Source: Lewinellaceae bacterium
Lineage (GTDB): Bacteria > Bacteroidota > Bacteroidia > Chitinophagales > Saprospiraceae
Direction of reading: 5' to 3'
DNA: 64,000 nucleotides
NCBI GenBank assembly: GCA_020636355.1
Contig: JACJYB010000002.1
Span: 310,001 to 374,000, forward strand
The notes under the pieces were generated by a model. The model was not told where the DNA came from and did no database searches. It was given only the letters and a program-made list of their open reading frames with translations. Within the stretch, counting starts at the first letter, position 1; every line of letters starts with the position of its first letter. Shown piece by piece: positions 15,394 to 24,355 of this stretch. The position numbers and the translations under genes were made by a program.

Positions 15394-18300
15394 TTAATTG
15401 AACAGATACCTGATTCCGAACTGGATGCTATAGGTATCCGATGCAAAAATGGCATCTTTTTGCAACGTTTGATCCAACAACTTGGTGGATGTTCCGGAGC
15501 CTGTAGTCACCATTTTATAGCTGGGAGCGCCTTCCCCGGTCACACCGGAAAATGACAGCGGCCGGCTGTTTATCACTTTGTCGGATATTCCCCAGTTCTT
15601 ATTGATCAAATTGGTAAAATTGAGGATATCCGCGCGGAATTGAAGGGTGTTACGTTTTCCGCCGGTGTTCACATAAACTTCCTGCAAGAAGGAAAAGTCA
15701 GCTCTCCACAACCAAGGAAGAAGTGCTCCATTGCGTTCAGCATATTGGCCACGACGGGTACTCAAATAGGAGTCCTGATCGATGTATTTATCAAAAGCCG
15801 CAGCTTGTTGAGCCGCTGTAAAGGTTACTCCGTTGCTGGTAAAATCTACAAATGTCAATTCACTGGCGTTATTGGGCACATAGAGCAGATCATTTCCATT
15901 AATACCATCGCCATTCATGTCCTGATTGTAAACATAGGAGAAGCGGCCCTGGGTCGCCCCATTAATAAACAATCCAACTTGTGTAGCTCCTGCTTTCAGA
16001 TATTCAAAGCGATAGTTGATGGCTCCAAACAGACGATGCCGCTGATCGTAGGAAGAATAACCCAGATCAGGATAGTTATTACCATTCACACTGACAATGC
16101 TGTTATACGATCCACTTGCAATCGAGCCGGCATCAACCAGATTCTGTGCAGAACCGAAGTTGTAAGCCACTTTGGTGAACCATCCATTGCTAAATCGCTT
16201 CTCCAGGGATGCTGTAAAGTTCAGGGCCGAACCCTGGTTTTCATTGGTCAGATAAACCGCTCCGGTAACATTATCATTGATACGCACGGCATTGTTCAGG
16301 TTTGTTCCGGAGAGACCCAGCCCCGGGAATGTAGGCCGCTTATCGGGTCCGGTGAACGTACCCGATGCACTTTCCTGATTGATGTTCCAGTAGCTGATAC
16401 CATTGATATCTTTGCTGTAGATCAATTCAAGCGTACCAACAAATTCCCCGGGTAGGCGCTTATCGATCGCCAGGTTAGAACGCCACACTTGCGGAAACTT
16501 GAAGTTGTTATCGACCAGGTCAATGTTGTAGGAGGAAGGAAGTGACGGATTGGTAATAAACTTGCCCGGATCCGTGGTAAATGGCCGGGTGGTAGTTTTA
16601 TCGATTTGCTCAAATCCGGTTAATACCCCATTATTACCAACAACATTGGAAATCCAGACGAATGCCGGGCGACCGGTAAAGATTCCGGATCCACCGCGCA
16701 GCTGAGCCGTGCGATCACCTCTCATGTCATAGTTAAATCCTACACGGGGTGAGAATAAGAACTGAGGATCCGGCAGATTTTTTGTGCTCACTTTCAGCGG
16801 ATTACCATTAGGGTCCCGATAAGTCTGCGTCAGCACTTCAGGGTTTTCAAATCCGGTATCGTCAAAAATAGGTACATCCATACGGATACCGGCGGTGACC
16901 ATCAGCTTACTACTGACCGCCATTTCATCCTGCAGGTAAAGTCCGCCATAAGTCACCCGGGTAGGTTGCTCGGGTTCAGCCCCGCCAGGCAATGCCGAAT
17001 ACCGGTATTGGAACCGACGTAATTCCACAGGCGAAACGGTCCGGTTCGGGTTGGCTTTTGCATCCGTCAGATCGCTGTAAAAGTCTTCGAGGCTGTTATA
17101 AACAAAAACCCCCTGCGCCCCAGGGAAAAATACGTTACGGAATTTCAATCGCTCAATATTGAGTCCTGCGGTCAGGGTATGTTTGTTCAAATACAAGGAC
17201 AGGTTATCTTGTAGCTGGTAGGTCGTATACTCCAACTGGTTATTTGGAGTAAAAGGTTCAAAGCCAGTCGAGATGTATGTTTGACCCTCCTGCTGAATCT
17301 CGATTAATGGGAAAAAGGTACCATAAGTACCACGGTCTTCATTTTGGAAAGTCCATCCGGCAATGAAGTTATTGGACAGCTTATTGCTGAATAAGGTATT
17401 GAGTTCACCAATAACCGATGTAATCTTATCAAAAATGATGTAATTGGAGTTGCGGTAACTCATCGCTCTGCCATTTGTCCGGCGATTCCCGAATCCCAGT
17501 GAAGTGGAGTTGGAAATAAGCTGATCGGCTTCCGAATCCAGCCGGTTAAAGCGCAGACTGAATTTATTCTTGTCATTGATGTTCCAGTCCAGCTTGGCGA
17601 GATATTTATCACCGGTCGTATTCAGATCATAGCCCTGATAAATTCCCGTCTCATAGCCAAAATTGGTATTAAGGAAATCGGAAACAGCTTTCAAATCTGA
17701 TTCCAATACCCTCGTGGTATTTCCTTCCACCGGATCATTGCCTTTATTCGCGATGTCCTGATAAGGGCTGGCACGTCTTTCCAATTCTACGCTCGTGAAA
17801 AAGAAGAGCTTGTTCTTAATGATCGGACCGCCAAGACGAAAGCCATATTGCTTGTTGGTAAACTGATTCTGATCACGGATCAGGGTGGTTTCACCGGCAT
17901 GAATACCAGTCAGATTCTGATTGCGCCAGGTATAAAATGCCGAGCCGGTAAATTCGTTGGTACCAGAACGAGTGACTGCATTGATGCCACCGCCTATGAA
18001 ACCGGACTGGCGCACATCAAAGGGTGCGATATTGACCTGTACTTCCTCAATAGCATCCAGGGAAATCGGAGCTATGCCGGTACGGCCTCCCGGTTCGCCC
18101 GAAAGACCAAAACTGTTATTCAGCAAAGAGCCATCAATGGTGATGTTATTCAAACGATTATCCTGACCACCGATAGAGGACCCTCTTGCCTGAGGCGTTA
18201 ACCTGGTGAAATCAAGGAAATTTCGACTTACGGTAGGCAGCGTATTCAGTTGGTCGGCAGTGATGGTAGTAGCGGCACCTGTACGGTCCGAGGAGAAGAC

Positions 18301-18711
18301 ATCACTTCGGCTTGAGGTAATGACAATCCCCTCGATGATCAAGGTCTCGGTCTGCATGGTCAGGTCCAGGTTGGTAGCCGTACCCAAACTCAGAAAGATA
18401 TTGTCCTGGACAATATCTTCATAGCCGGTGTAACTCACCGTGACCTGGTAAGGCCCTCCGATACGCATGTTCGGAATTGTAAAACGGCCATCTTCGTTCG
18501 TAACCGTTCCATAACGGGTACCCGATGGGGTGTGTACGGCGACAACGGTAGCTCCAATAAGGGGCTCCTTGGTCTCGTCGATAATTCTCCCCACCATGGA
18601 GGAGGTGGTAACCTGGGCGCTTAAGTTCGAACCCATGGTCAGAAAACCAATGATCAGGAGATACATGCCTAGCTTGTATCTGCCTAAGAATTTAATGGTG
18701 GAAATTCTCAT
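15394..18711 (-). CDS. Oar-like TonB-dependent outer-membrane receptor 2
   Basis: The 1105-residue protein has the same plan as the neighbour at 11361: a signal peptide of about 32 residues (ending NLSAQ), a carboxypeptidase-regulatory-like domain (about 35-115, with MRIGGPYQVTVSYTGY), a plug (about 140-250, with LPTVSRNFLDFTRLTPQAR and GGGINAVTRSGTN) and a beta-barrel ending IQFGIRYLFN. The N-terminal domain and plug are strongly similar to receptor 1, while the barrel regions read more differently. This points to an old tandem duplication with divergence in ligand specificity. A TAnnTTTG box lies at 18746-18753 and a terminator follows at 15316-15352, so it is probably a single-gene transcript. 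The ligand is unknown. Confidence 0.9.
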   Translation of the reverse strand: MRISTIKFLGRYKLGMYLLIIGFLTMGSNLSAQVTTSSMVGRIIDETKEPLIGATVVAVHTPSGTRYGTVTNEDGRFTIPNMRIGGPYQVTVSYTGYEDIVQDNIFLSLGTATNLDLTMQTETLIIEGIVITSSRSDVFSSDRTGAATTITADQLNTLPTVSRNFLDFTRLTPQARGSSIGGQDNRLNNITIDGSLLNNSFGLSGEPGGRTGIAPISLDAIEEVQVNIAPFDVRQSGFIGGGINAVTRSGTNEFTGSAFYTWRNQNLTGIHAGETTLIRDQNQFTNKQYGFRLGGPIIKNKLFFFTSVELERRASPYQDIANKGNDPVEGNTTRVLESDLKAVSDFLNTNFGYETGIYQGYDLNTTGDKYLAKLDWNINDKNKFSLRFNRLDSEADQLISNSTSLGFGNRRTNGRAMSYRNSNYIIFDKITSVIGELNTLFSNKLSNNFIAGWTFQNEDRGTYGTFFPLIEIQQEGQTYISTGFEPFTPNNQLEYTTYQLQDNLSLYLNKHTLTAGLNIERLKFRNVFFPGAQGVFVYNSLEDFYSDLTDAKANPNRTVSPVELRRFQYRYSALPGGAEPEQPTRVTYGGLYLQDEMAVSSKLMVTAGIRMDVPIFDDTGFENPEVLTQTYRDPNGNPLKVSTKNLPDPQFLFSPRVGFNYDMRGDRTAQLRGGSGIFTGRPAFVWISNVVGNNGVLTGFEQIDKTTTRPFTTDPGKFITNPSLPSSYNIDLVDNNFKFPQVWRSNLAIDKRLPGEFVGTLELIYSKDINGISYWNINQESASGTFTGPDKRPTFPGLGLSGTNLNNAVRINDNVTGAVYLTNENQGSALNFTASLEKRFSNGWFTKVAYNFGSAQNLVDAGSIASGSYNSIVSVNGNNYPDLGYSSYDQRHRLFGAINYRFEYLKAGATQVGLFINGATQGRFSYVYNQDMNGDGINGNDLLYVPNNASELTFVDFTSNGVTFTAAQQAAAFDKYIDQDSYLSTRRGQYAERNGALLPWLWRADFSFLQEVYVNTGGKRNTLQFRADILNFTNLINKNWGISDKVINSRPLSFSGVTGEGAPSYKMVTTGSGTSTKLLDQTLQKDAIFASDTYSIQFGIRYLFN

Positions 18712-18745
18712 GACTGAAATTTTGAATTGAGATTAGTTTCGCCGG

Positions 18746-18753
18746 CAAATCTA
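18746..18753 (-). promoter_or_regulatory. -7 box of receptor 2 gene
   Basis: TAGATTTG on the minus strand fits TAnnTTTG and lies 34 bases before the ATG at 18711. The -33 region is AT-rich without a clear TTG. Confidence 0.5.
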
Positions 18754-18864
18754 GCGAGAAAGCAGATACATTTATATAGTTAATATTAACGTATTGTTAA
18801 TATTTAAAGAACTAATTTATAGCCGATAGCGCTTTATTTTTTTAGCAAAAAAGCCGGTCAAAAA

Positions 18865-19791
18865 TTATTTTTTTGGCAAAAAAACCTCGGCAAGCATACA
18901 ACGGACGCTTCCGCCTCCCAGCTTTTCAATGGTGTAAATGGGCGCCTGCAATATTGTAGCTTCTTTCTCCAGGGAATTAATTTGACTTGAGTTCAGAGAA
19001 AGGAAGGCTTGTTCAGACAGAATCAGGTAGCGAATACCATGTTTGTTATGCACTAGGAGCATATTTCCTGCAAAAGCATTTACTTGTTCCAGGCTAATCT
19101 CAATGATGGATTTTCCCAGTTTCCTCAATGTTGAAGTAACCTTGTCCCGGTCGCGGGCTCCGGGGATTGCGTCCAGACAAATCACGGCATAGGATTCACC
19201 CATCGCCATCATAACATTGGTATGATAAATCAGTTGGCCCGTACCATCCTCTGCTTCGAATAGGACCGGTTGATACCCCTGATCCTGACAATAGAGCTGA
19301 AATAAATCGGGGTGCGTTCGTGGACTGATGCAGGCAAAAGCAAATCTTTCCCTGCGCTCAAACAGCATGCTCCCGGTTCCTTCCAGATATTTCTCTTCCT
19401 GCTCCCAATGACTGTAATCGATGACCTCATTAAATCCAAACGCAATCTGCATGGAACGGACTACATCAAGGCGCCTTTCCTGGCGACGAATCTCGGAAAA
19501 CATCGGGTAGGTGATAATTTTTCCATCAGCATGAAAACTTATCCAGTTGTTTGGAAATACAGCATCAGGCATTAGCGGTTCAGGGGTATCAGCAATAACC
19601 TGCACACGGATATCACTGGACTGAAGTCTCCGGACGAAAGCATCAAATTCGGTGCGTGCCTGATCCTCGACCTCTTCTTTTGAACGCTCCATTTCCTGCC
19701 GTTGAAAGGCATTGTTTGCCGCGGTCTCTTCATTATACCCAAAATGAGCAGGCCGGATCATCATCACTGTGTCTGTAATGATCGCTTTCAT
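18865..19791 (-). CDS. ctlX: Citrulline hydrolase CtlX-like (arginine deiminase superfamily)
   Basis: The 308-residue protein belongs to the guanidine-group-modifying superfamily. It shows MMIRPAHFGYNEETAANNAF near 10-29, the acidic-site segment DAVFPNNWISFH, a catalytic His in QLIYHTNVMMAMGE and a catalytic Cys in GGGSVRCMLAEVF at the C-terminus. CtlX of Francisella converts citrulline to ornithine; the Bacteroidota members share this architecture and length. An amidinotransferase or dimethylarginine hydrolase activity is possible. The gene begins 6 bases after the transporter gene at 19798-20595, so the two form an operon, although the transporter family handles queuosine precursors and no metabolic link is obvious. 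Confidence 0.8.
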   Translation of the reverse strand: MKAIITDTVMMIRPAHFGYNEETAANNAFQRQEMERSKEEVEDQARTEFDAFVRRLQSSDIRVQVIADTPEPLMPDAVFPNNWISFHADGKIITYPMFSEIRRQERRLDVVRSMQIAFGFNEVIDYSHWEQEEKYLEGTGSMLFERRERFAFACISPRTHPDLFQLYCQDQGYQPVLFEAEDGTGQLIYHTNVMMAMGESYAVICLDAIPGARDRDKVTSTLRKLGKSIIEISLEQVNAFAGNMLLVHNKHGIRYLILSEQAFLSLNSSQINSLEKEATILQAPIYTIEKLGGGSVRCMLAEVFLPKK

Positions 19792-19797
19792 CTTCTA

Positions 19798-20595
19798 CTA
19801 TTGATTTGCAGCCAATGTTTTTAACTCATGGGCCAGGTCATGCCCTAAAAAGCGTTCGATCAGATCGTGACCGACATAAATCAGCGGTGTCAGAACTACC
19901 GCCATAATCGATTTATACATGTAATTAACACAACCTATCGCCAGCACCCTGACCAGATCCCAGTTCGACCCGATGTAGAAAGCTACGATAAGAACGACAA
20001 AGCTATCGATGAACTGGGAGACCAACGTCGAACCGGTTGCCCGTAGCCACATATACTTTTCACCGGTCCTTTTCCGTATCCAGTGAAATACGACAACATC
20101 CACCACTTGGCCCAGCAAAAAAGCGACCATTGATCCAATAATGATCCAAAGGCCCTGTCCAAATATCTTTTTAAAAGCCAGATCCATATTGGGTATAGAC
20201 CGCTCCGGAATACCATCCACCACACCGCTTTGAGATTGCCACCAATCGTTCGGAGGCAGATGGATGCCCAGAAAAAACATGAGAAAGGCATAAAGAATCA
20301 TCACCACGGCCATCCAGGACAACATTTGAACACCCCGGCGACCAAAATACTCATTGATGATGTCGGTCATAATAAACACCACCGGCCAGAGAATTACCCC
20401 GGCAGTCAAATCAAAACCCAGGCCCGATACGCCAAAAAGGGTCATATTAAATGGTTGTAACCCAAATAATTTCTCCAGGGAAAATATCTTGATACCAATC
20501 AGCTCGGCAATTAAGGCATTGGTGATGAAGAACCCACCCAGGATCATAAATAATAAGGTGGCCTTGTTGGTATACCATTGCTTGTGTAATTCCAT
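19798..20595 (-). CDS. yhhQ: Queuosine precursor transporter, YhhQ/VUT family
   Basis: The 265-residue membrane protein begins with a short cytoplasmic tail and LLFMILGGFFITNALIAELIG, the conserved first helix of the VUT family, and has about six membrane segments. Other family marks are DIINEYFGRRG near 78-88, a WRAxGST-like TGSTLVSQFIDSFVVL helix and a MYKSIMAVVLTPLIYV segment near the C-terminus. The family imports preQ0/preQ1, precursors of the tRNA-modified base queuosine. An insertion of about 30 residues after the third helix makes it longer than E. coli YhhQ (221 residues). It leads a two-gene operon with the CtlX gene and has a promoter box at 20618. Confidence 0.87.
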   Translation of the reverse strand: MELHKQWYTNKATLLFMILGGFFITNALIAELIGIKIFSLEKLFGLQPFNMTLFGVSGLGFDLTAGVILWPVVFIMTDIINEYFGRRGVQMLSWMAVVMILYAFLMFFLGIHLPPNDWWQSQSGVVDGIPERSIPNMDLAFKKIFGQGLWIIIGSMVAFLLGQVVDVVVFHWIRKRTGEKYMWLRATGSTLVSQFIDSFVVLIVAFYIGSNWDLVRVLAIGCVNYMYKSIMAVVLTPLIYVGHDLIERFLGHDLAHELKTLAANQ

Positions 20596-20617
20596 AAGTT
20601 TTGCGTTTCCTACTACT

Positions 20618-20625
20618 CAAAAGTA
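20618..20625 (-). promoter_or_regulatory. -7 box of the queuosine transporter operon
   Basis: TACTTTTG on the minus strand matches TAnnTTTG and lies 22 bases before the ATG at 20595, the same distance seen at 25689 and 26988. No -33 TTG is present at the usual spacing. Confidence 0.4.
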
Positions 20626-20726
20626 CGTTGCCGAATGTATATAGTTCTGCTTTCATTTTACGGAATGTTCAATTTATAAAACCCCACCTCATAATCTTCT
20701 TGATGTCCGAATCGTTCATCTTGGGT

Positions 20727-21821
20727 ATGGCGATCCGAATCCCGTTCATTGCAAAATCTTTCCTGCCCTGGTGGCTGGCAACGATGATCCTTGGGAATCT
20801 GGAAGGACAAAACATTCCGGACAGCACCAACCTGCGGGAGCAAATAAACCAGATCATCCGTTACGACACCGAAATTCCGCTTGAAAGCCATCATGGGTTC
20901 ATCGTTGGAATCATCGATGGAGAAAGGCAATGGATCCTCAGTTTTCCGGGGATCGGGAAAGATAGCCTGAACGCTGAAAGCGTTTTTGAACTGGGCGGAT
21001 TGAGTCAGGCAATTACCGCCCACTACCTGATTGATTTGGTTCATGCAGGACGCCTTGAGCTTGATGAACCTTTGGCCCAAGGTGGTCTCAAACTCCCCGG
21101 AGACTGGAAAAAATTAACCTGGCAACAATGCATCCAAAATGCTACCGGTCTGCCAAAAGTGCTGCCGGGGCTTTCTGTGGATCAACTGCCAGACAACCCT
21201 TATGCCCAGATTACCATACCGGAATTGGTTGAGGTCCTGACCAGGATGCCATTCCATCCAGGAACTTTCAGTTACAGTCCACATGGATACGCACTGATCC
21301 AGGCAGCATTGGAATTTCGCCTGGGAAAGCAATTCGAAAGACAGATCAATGATTTTTGCGATTCATTGGGCCTGTCTTCTACGGGAGTTTTTCGAAAACA
21401 CGCGAGCGGGTTGATCCCCGGCTACCGCAGAAACAATTTGACAGCTATTGCCTGGAATGCTCCCGCCTATCAGGCAGCCCTGGGTCTAACCGGCACGATA
21501 AATGACCTGCTGCATTATGCCCGATGGCTGATTACTAATGCCAAGAACCCTGAATATTCGTTATTATTTCAGCCCTCCTTACGGACTCATTTGCGCGGCC
21601 GCATTTGGATGGCAGGTGGCTGGTATGTTTTGAACCCGGTTGGCCGCCGGGAAATTTATACCCACAGTGGACAAACCGGTGGTCATAAGTCATATCTGGG
21701 TTTTGTTCCTGCTACGAAAACTGCGGTGATCGTCCTTGGCCAATCCCCCGAGGAAACGAATGAATTGGGTTTATTAATTTTGCGAATGATTAATGATTCC
21801 TGGAAAAGAAAAGAGCCTTGA
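20727..21821 (+). CDS. Serine hydrolase (beta-lactamase fold), probably catalytically inactive
   Basis: The protein is 364 residues long from ATG 20727, which gives a signal-like N-terminus (MAIRIPFIAKSFLPWWLATM); ATG 20703 is an alternative. It follows the class C beta-lactamase/PBP fold: FELGGLSQAITA aligns with the usual F-D-I-A-S-V-S-K-T-F-T-A block, so Gly91 replaces the nucleophile Ser and Gln94 replaces the Lys. The second motif Y-x-N reads Y183-S-P. Only the third motif (H313-S-G) remains. It is therefore likely a binding protein or pseudoenzyme for peptidoglycan or a D-amino ester. Its stop overlaps the YciH start (TGATG), so they are translationally coupled. Confidence 0.82.
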   Translation: MAIRIPFIAKSFLPWWLATMILGNLEGQNIPDSTNLREQINQIIRYDTEIPLESHHGFIVGIIDGERQWILSFPGIGKDSLNAESVFELGGLSQAITAHYLIDLVHAGRLELDEPLAQGGLKLPGDWKKLTWQQCIQNATGLPKVLPGLSVDQLPDNPYAQITIPELVEVLTRMPFHPGTFSYSPHGYALIQAALEFRLGKQFERQINDFCDSLGLSSTGVFRKHASGLIPGYRRNNLTAIAWNAPAYQAALGLTGTINDLLHYARWLITNAKNPEYSLLFQPSLRTHLRGRIWMAGGWYVLNPVGRREIYTHSGQTGGHKSYLGFVPATKTAVIVLGQSPEETNELGLLILRMINDSWKRKEP

Positions 21822-22186
21822 TGAAGAAGAACAAAAATCAAAAATCCGGAGATAATGTCCTTGTTTACACCACCCACCCGGAGACAATGGGTTCACTCTT
21901 CAGCGGGTTGTTTGAAGAGGAAAAAAGCACCAAAGATTTGGGGCTAAGGGTCCGTGTTATTCTGGAGAAGAAACACCGGGGAGGAAAGACAGCAACCGTC
22001 ATCAAGGGATTAGAGTCCCTGCCGGATCAGGATCTTGGCGAGATCGGAAAAGCCCTCAAACAACTCTGCGGTGTAGGAGGAAGTGCAAAAGAGGGTGAAA
22101 TTATTTTGCAGGGAGATCAGGTTGTCAAGGCGGTGGATTACCTGGTCAAGATTGGTTACAAAGACACCAAAAAAGGAGGAGGCTAG
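21821..22186 (+). CDS. yciH: SUI1/eIF1-like translation factor, YciH family
   Basis: The protein has 121 residues and a SUI1 domain in its C-terminal half, including VRVILEKKHRGGKTATVIKGL at about 43-63, LGEIGKALKQLCGVGGSAKEGEIILQGD and a closing IGYKD. Bacterial YciH resembles eukaryotic eIF1, binds the 30S subunit and discriminates against aberrant initiation complexes. The ATG at 21821 overlaps the stop of the serine hydrolase gene; a TTG three bases earlier is less likely. The 3' end overlaps the convergent prmC gene by 4 bases (22183-22186). Confidence 0.9.
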   Translation: MKKNKNQKSGDNVLVYTTHPETMGSLFSGLFEEEKSTKDLGLRVRVILEKKHRGGKTATVIKGLESLPDQDLGEIGKALKQLCGVGGSAKEGEIILQGDQVVKAVDYLVKIGYKDTKKGGG

Positions 22187-23022
22187 GCAGTGGCTTTTTG
22201 CAAACGCAACATGCGTGTTTTCCCTTGCAAATCAGACCGGAATAAAGCAGTCCAGCCGTATTGCTCCGCAACCCATTCCTGATAGATTTCGGTCAAAAAT
22301 TCATTCAATTCGAGATAAAGGCAAGAGGCCTCCATTGCATCAGCAACCTTCAGGATTTCCCGGTAATACAACAAGGGATCATGGTCCCGGACAAACAGAG
22401 CCTCTTCCGGCTCAAAATTCAGGGTAGATGTACTCATGTTTTGCCGCTCACTGTCCCGGATATAAGGCGGGTTACTTACGATCAGATCCATCTTTGGAAT
22501 CTGCCGTAATGCCTCTGTAGCGAATAGGTCTTCATGAATCCATTCTATCGGTACCTGATTTAGTTGTCCATTCTTTTCCGCTATCCGAATTGCCTCCAGG
22601 CTATTTTCCATTGCGTAAACTTTCCAATCCGGTCTTTTCTTTTTTAAGACAATCGGAATCACGCCGGAACCACTGCCGATATCCAAAACACTCAATCTTT
22701 CTCCTGAATGGTCCTCCAGAATCCAAGCAACCAATTCTTCGGTTTCGGGACGCGGAATCAGAACGCCCGGACCAACTTGAAAAGGAATGCCATAGAAATA
22801 GGTCCGGCCGCTCACATAGGCCAGGGGCTCACCACGTCGTAGCCTTTCAAGATATGGACCTAACTCCTTCGTTGAAATATCCTGCTTACCGATCAACAAA
22901 GGCACTACAACATCTTCCCACAGGATCCGTTCATACCAGAGCTTTTCTTTTCCGGATACGAAAGTGGCCTGGTTTTCAAACCACAATCTCCAGGAATTCC
23001 GATCCTTAATGCAATCATCCAT
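22183..23022 (-). CDS. prmC: Peptide chain release factor N5-glutamine methyltransferase PrmC
   Basis: The 279-residue enzyme methylates the GGQ glutamine of release factors RF1 and RF2 with S-adenosylmethionine. It has an N-terminal helical domain (1-80), ending in the substrate-contacting GEPLAYVSGRTYFYG, the SAM motif VLDIGSGSGVIPIVL near 117 and the catalytic NPPYI motif near 183 (VSNPPYIRDSE). It overlaps the last 8 bases of the flippase gene upstream and is part of the tightly packed minus-strand cluster that runs from 25667 down to 22183. Confidence 0.93.
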   Translation of the reverse strand: MDDCIKDRNSWRLWFENQATFVSGKEKLWYERILWEDVVVPLLIGKQDISTKELGPYLERLRRGEPLAYVSGRTYFYGIPFQVGPGVLIPRPETEELVAWILEDHSGERLSVLDIGSGSGVIPIVLKKKRPDWKVYAMENSLEAIRIAEKNGQLNQVPIEWIHEDLFATEALRQIPKMDLIVSNPPYIRDSERQNMSTSTLNFEPEEALFVRDHDPLLYYREILKVADAMEASCLYLELNEFLTEIYQEWVAEQYGWTALFRSDLQGKTRMLRLQKATA

Positions 23023-24355
23023 GCCAAAGCATCCATACGGCCACTACCGAGGTGATCAATAAAACACTGTAGCCCCCAAATAGCCCTACAGGTATGATTG
23101 AACGCATCGGAACGCCTTGTTTTCGCATCACCACACTCATCACAACTTTTTCATACATATAAGCTACAACCGTCCCCACGGCGACCCCAAACATCCCCAT
23201 CCATTGCATGGCAAGGATGCTTACCAATACATTGATCAACAATTCTGAGGCAGAAATCATTACCATCGCACGGTGCTGGTGCCGTGCAATGAACAACGTA
23301 TGGATCAACCACAGACGGGGGATTAATGTGATCAGGTAAATGTTAAATAAAAAAGCGCTTTCCCGGAATGACTCAGTAAAGAGCCGGGGGAAAAGCCAGG
23401 GATTGATCCATACCAGAAGTATACAAAGTGGAAACAACACATGGATCAATTTCAAACTGCCCTTCCGCAGCGCCTGATTACCCAAATCCTCTTGGCGGTA
23501 ATAAAGAGGCAAGACCGATTGAATCAATGCACCAACCAGAGCCCCAACGAAAGGAAGTTCTTTTGAACCGTACCGGAAGATGGCAAAGATTCGCTCATCG
23601 CCATAAAACCGCCCTATCAATACCGAATCAATAGCCATGGCTAAAGCTCCGATTAATGCATATAATATCAGGGGCAAACTGCCCTGCCCGATCAACTTAA
23701 ACCACCACCATTTTTTTAGATGACTTCTACGTTGCCATGCTGTGAAAAGTAAAGGCAACTGCATGACCGCACCCACTACAATTAACCACCGAATCCCGGC
23801 TTCCAGTCCCCAGCCTAATAACAAGGGAATGGCCACAGCACCAAACTTCAATGCCCAGGAACCAACCGCAAATATCCAGATGTACCAGGCTTTATGCTCC
23901 AAAACCCAAAGTAAAGGCAAAGCAATGGTAGGAATCGAAAAGATCAAATAGACCATATATTCTGCGAGGTAAGGCACTTGTACCTGTCCGACAAGAACCG
24001 GCAGAAAAGTTGCGCGCCCCAGGTAAAGCGAACCAAAAAGGATGGTAATTAGAGCCATCATAAACAGATACGTAAACAACCATTTCCCATAACGTTCGGG
24101 ATCTTTGGCGTCGGTGCTTCGCATGAAAGATTGGCTGACTCCGGTAACCCAGAAATAGGTCAAAAGAAAGGCAAGAAAGATCAGCATTTCGAAGAAACCG
24201 ATTTGAGCGGTATCTCGCAATACTTTCGCTAGCAATATGCTGAATGCAAGACTCAGCACCTGTTGGCTGGCTTGGTATCCTTGCAGAGCAAGCACCGGAT
24301 TATTGAGCCATTGAACCAGTTTGTTAAAGCGTGGCAAGAGCAACTTTTGTTTCAT
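23015..24355 (-). CDS. Polysaccharide/oligosaccharide flippase family membrane protein
   Basis: The 446-residue protein has about 12 to 14 hydrophobic helices, arranged as in MurJ/Wzx-type MOP flippases. A positively charged N-terminus precedes the first helix, and a long loop follows helix 6 (AWQRRSHLKKWWWFKLIG). Such proteins flip lipid-linked sugars across the inner membrane during O-antigen, capsule or exopolysaccharide export. Its gene overlaps the saccharopine dehydrogenase-like gene by 32 bases upstream and prmC by 8 bases downstream, but neither suggests a polysaccharide locus, so the substrate is unknown. A MATE-like drug exporter is less likely. Confidence 0.75.
   Translation of the reverse strand: MKQKLLLPRFNKLVQWLNNPVLALQGYQASQQVLSLAFSILLAKVLRDTAQIGFFEMLIFLAFLLTYFWVTGVSQSFMRSTDAKDPERYGKWLFTYLFMMALITILFGSLYLGRATFLPVLVGQVQVPYLAEYMVYLIFSIPTIALPLLWVLEHKAWYIWIFAVGSWALKFGAVAIPLLLGWGLEAGIRWLIVVGAVMQLPLLFTAWQRRSHLKKWWWFKLIGQGSLPLILYALIGALAMAIDSVLIGRFYGDERIFAIFRYGSKELPFVGALVGALIQSVLPLYYRQEDLGNQALRKGSLKLIHVLFPLCILLVWINPWLFPRLFTESFRESAFLFNIYLITLIPRLWLIHTLFIARHQHRAMVMISASELLINVLVSILAMQWMGMFGVAVGTVVAYMYEKVVMSVVMRKQGVPMRSIIPVGLFGGYSVLLITSVVAVWMLWHG

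Noticed and set aside
15640..16455. 271-codon plus-strand frame antisense to receptor 2
   Set aside because: It lies wholly inside the receptor gene on the other strand, has no recognisable domain, and long antisense frames arise readily from codon bias of the receptor gene.
11361..18711. SusC/SusD polysaccharide-utilisation locus
   Set aside because: No SusD-like lipoprotein and no glycoside hydrolase adjoin the two receptors; the receptors are of the Oar type.
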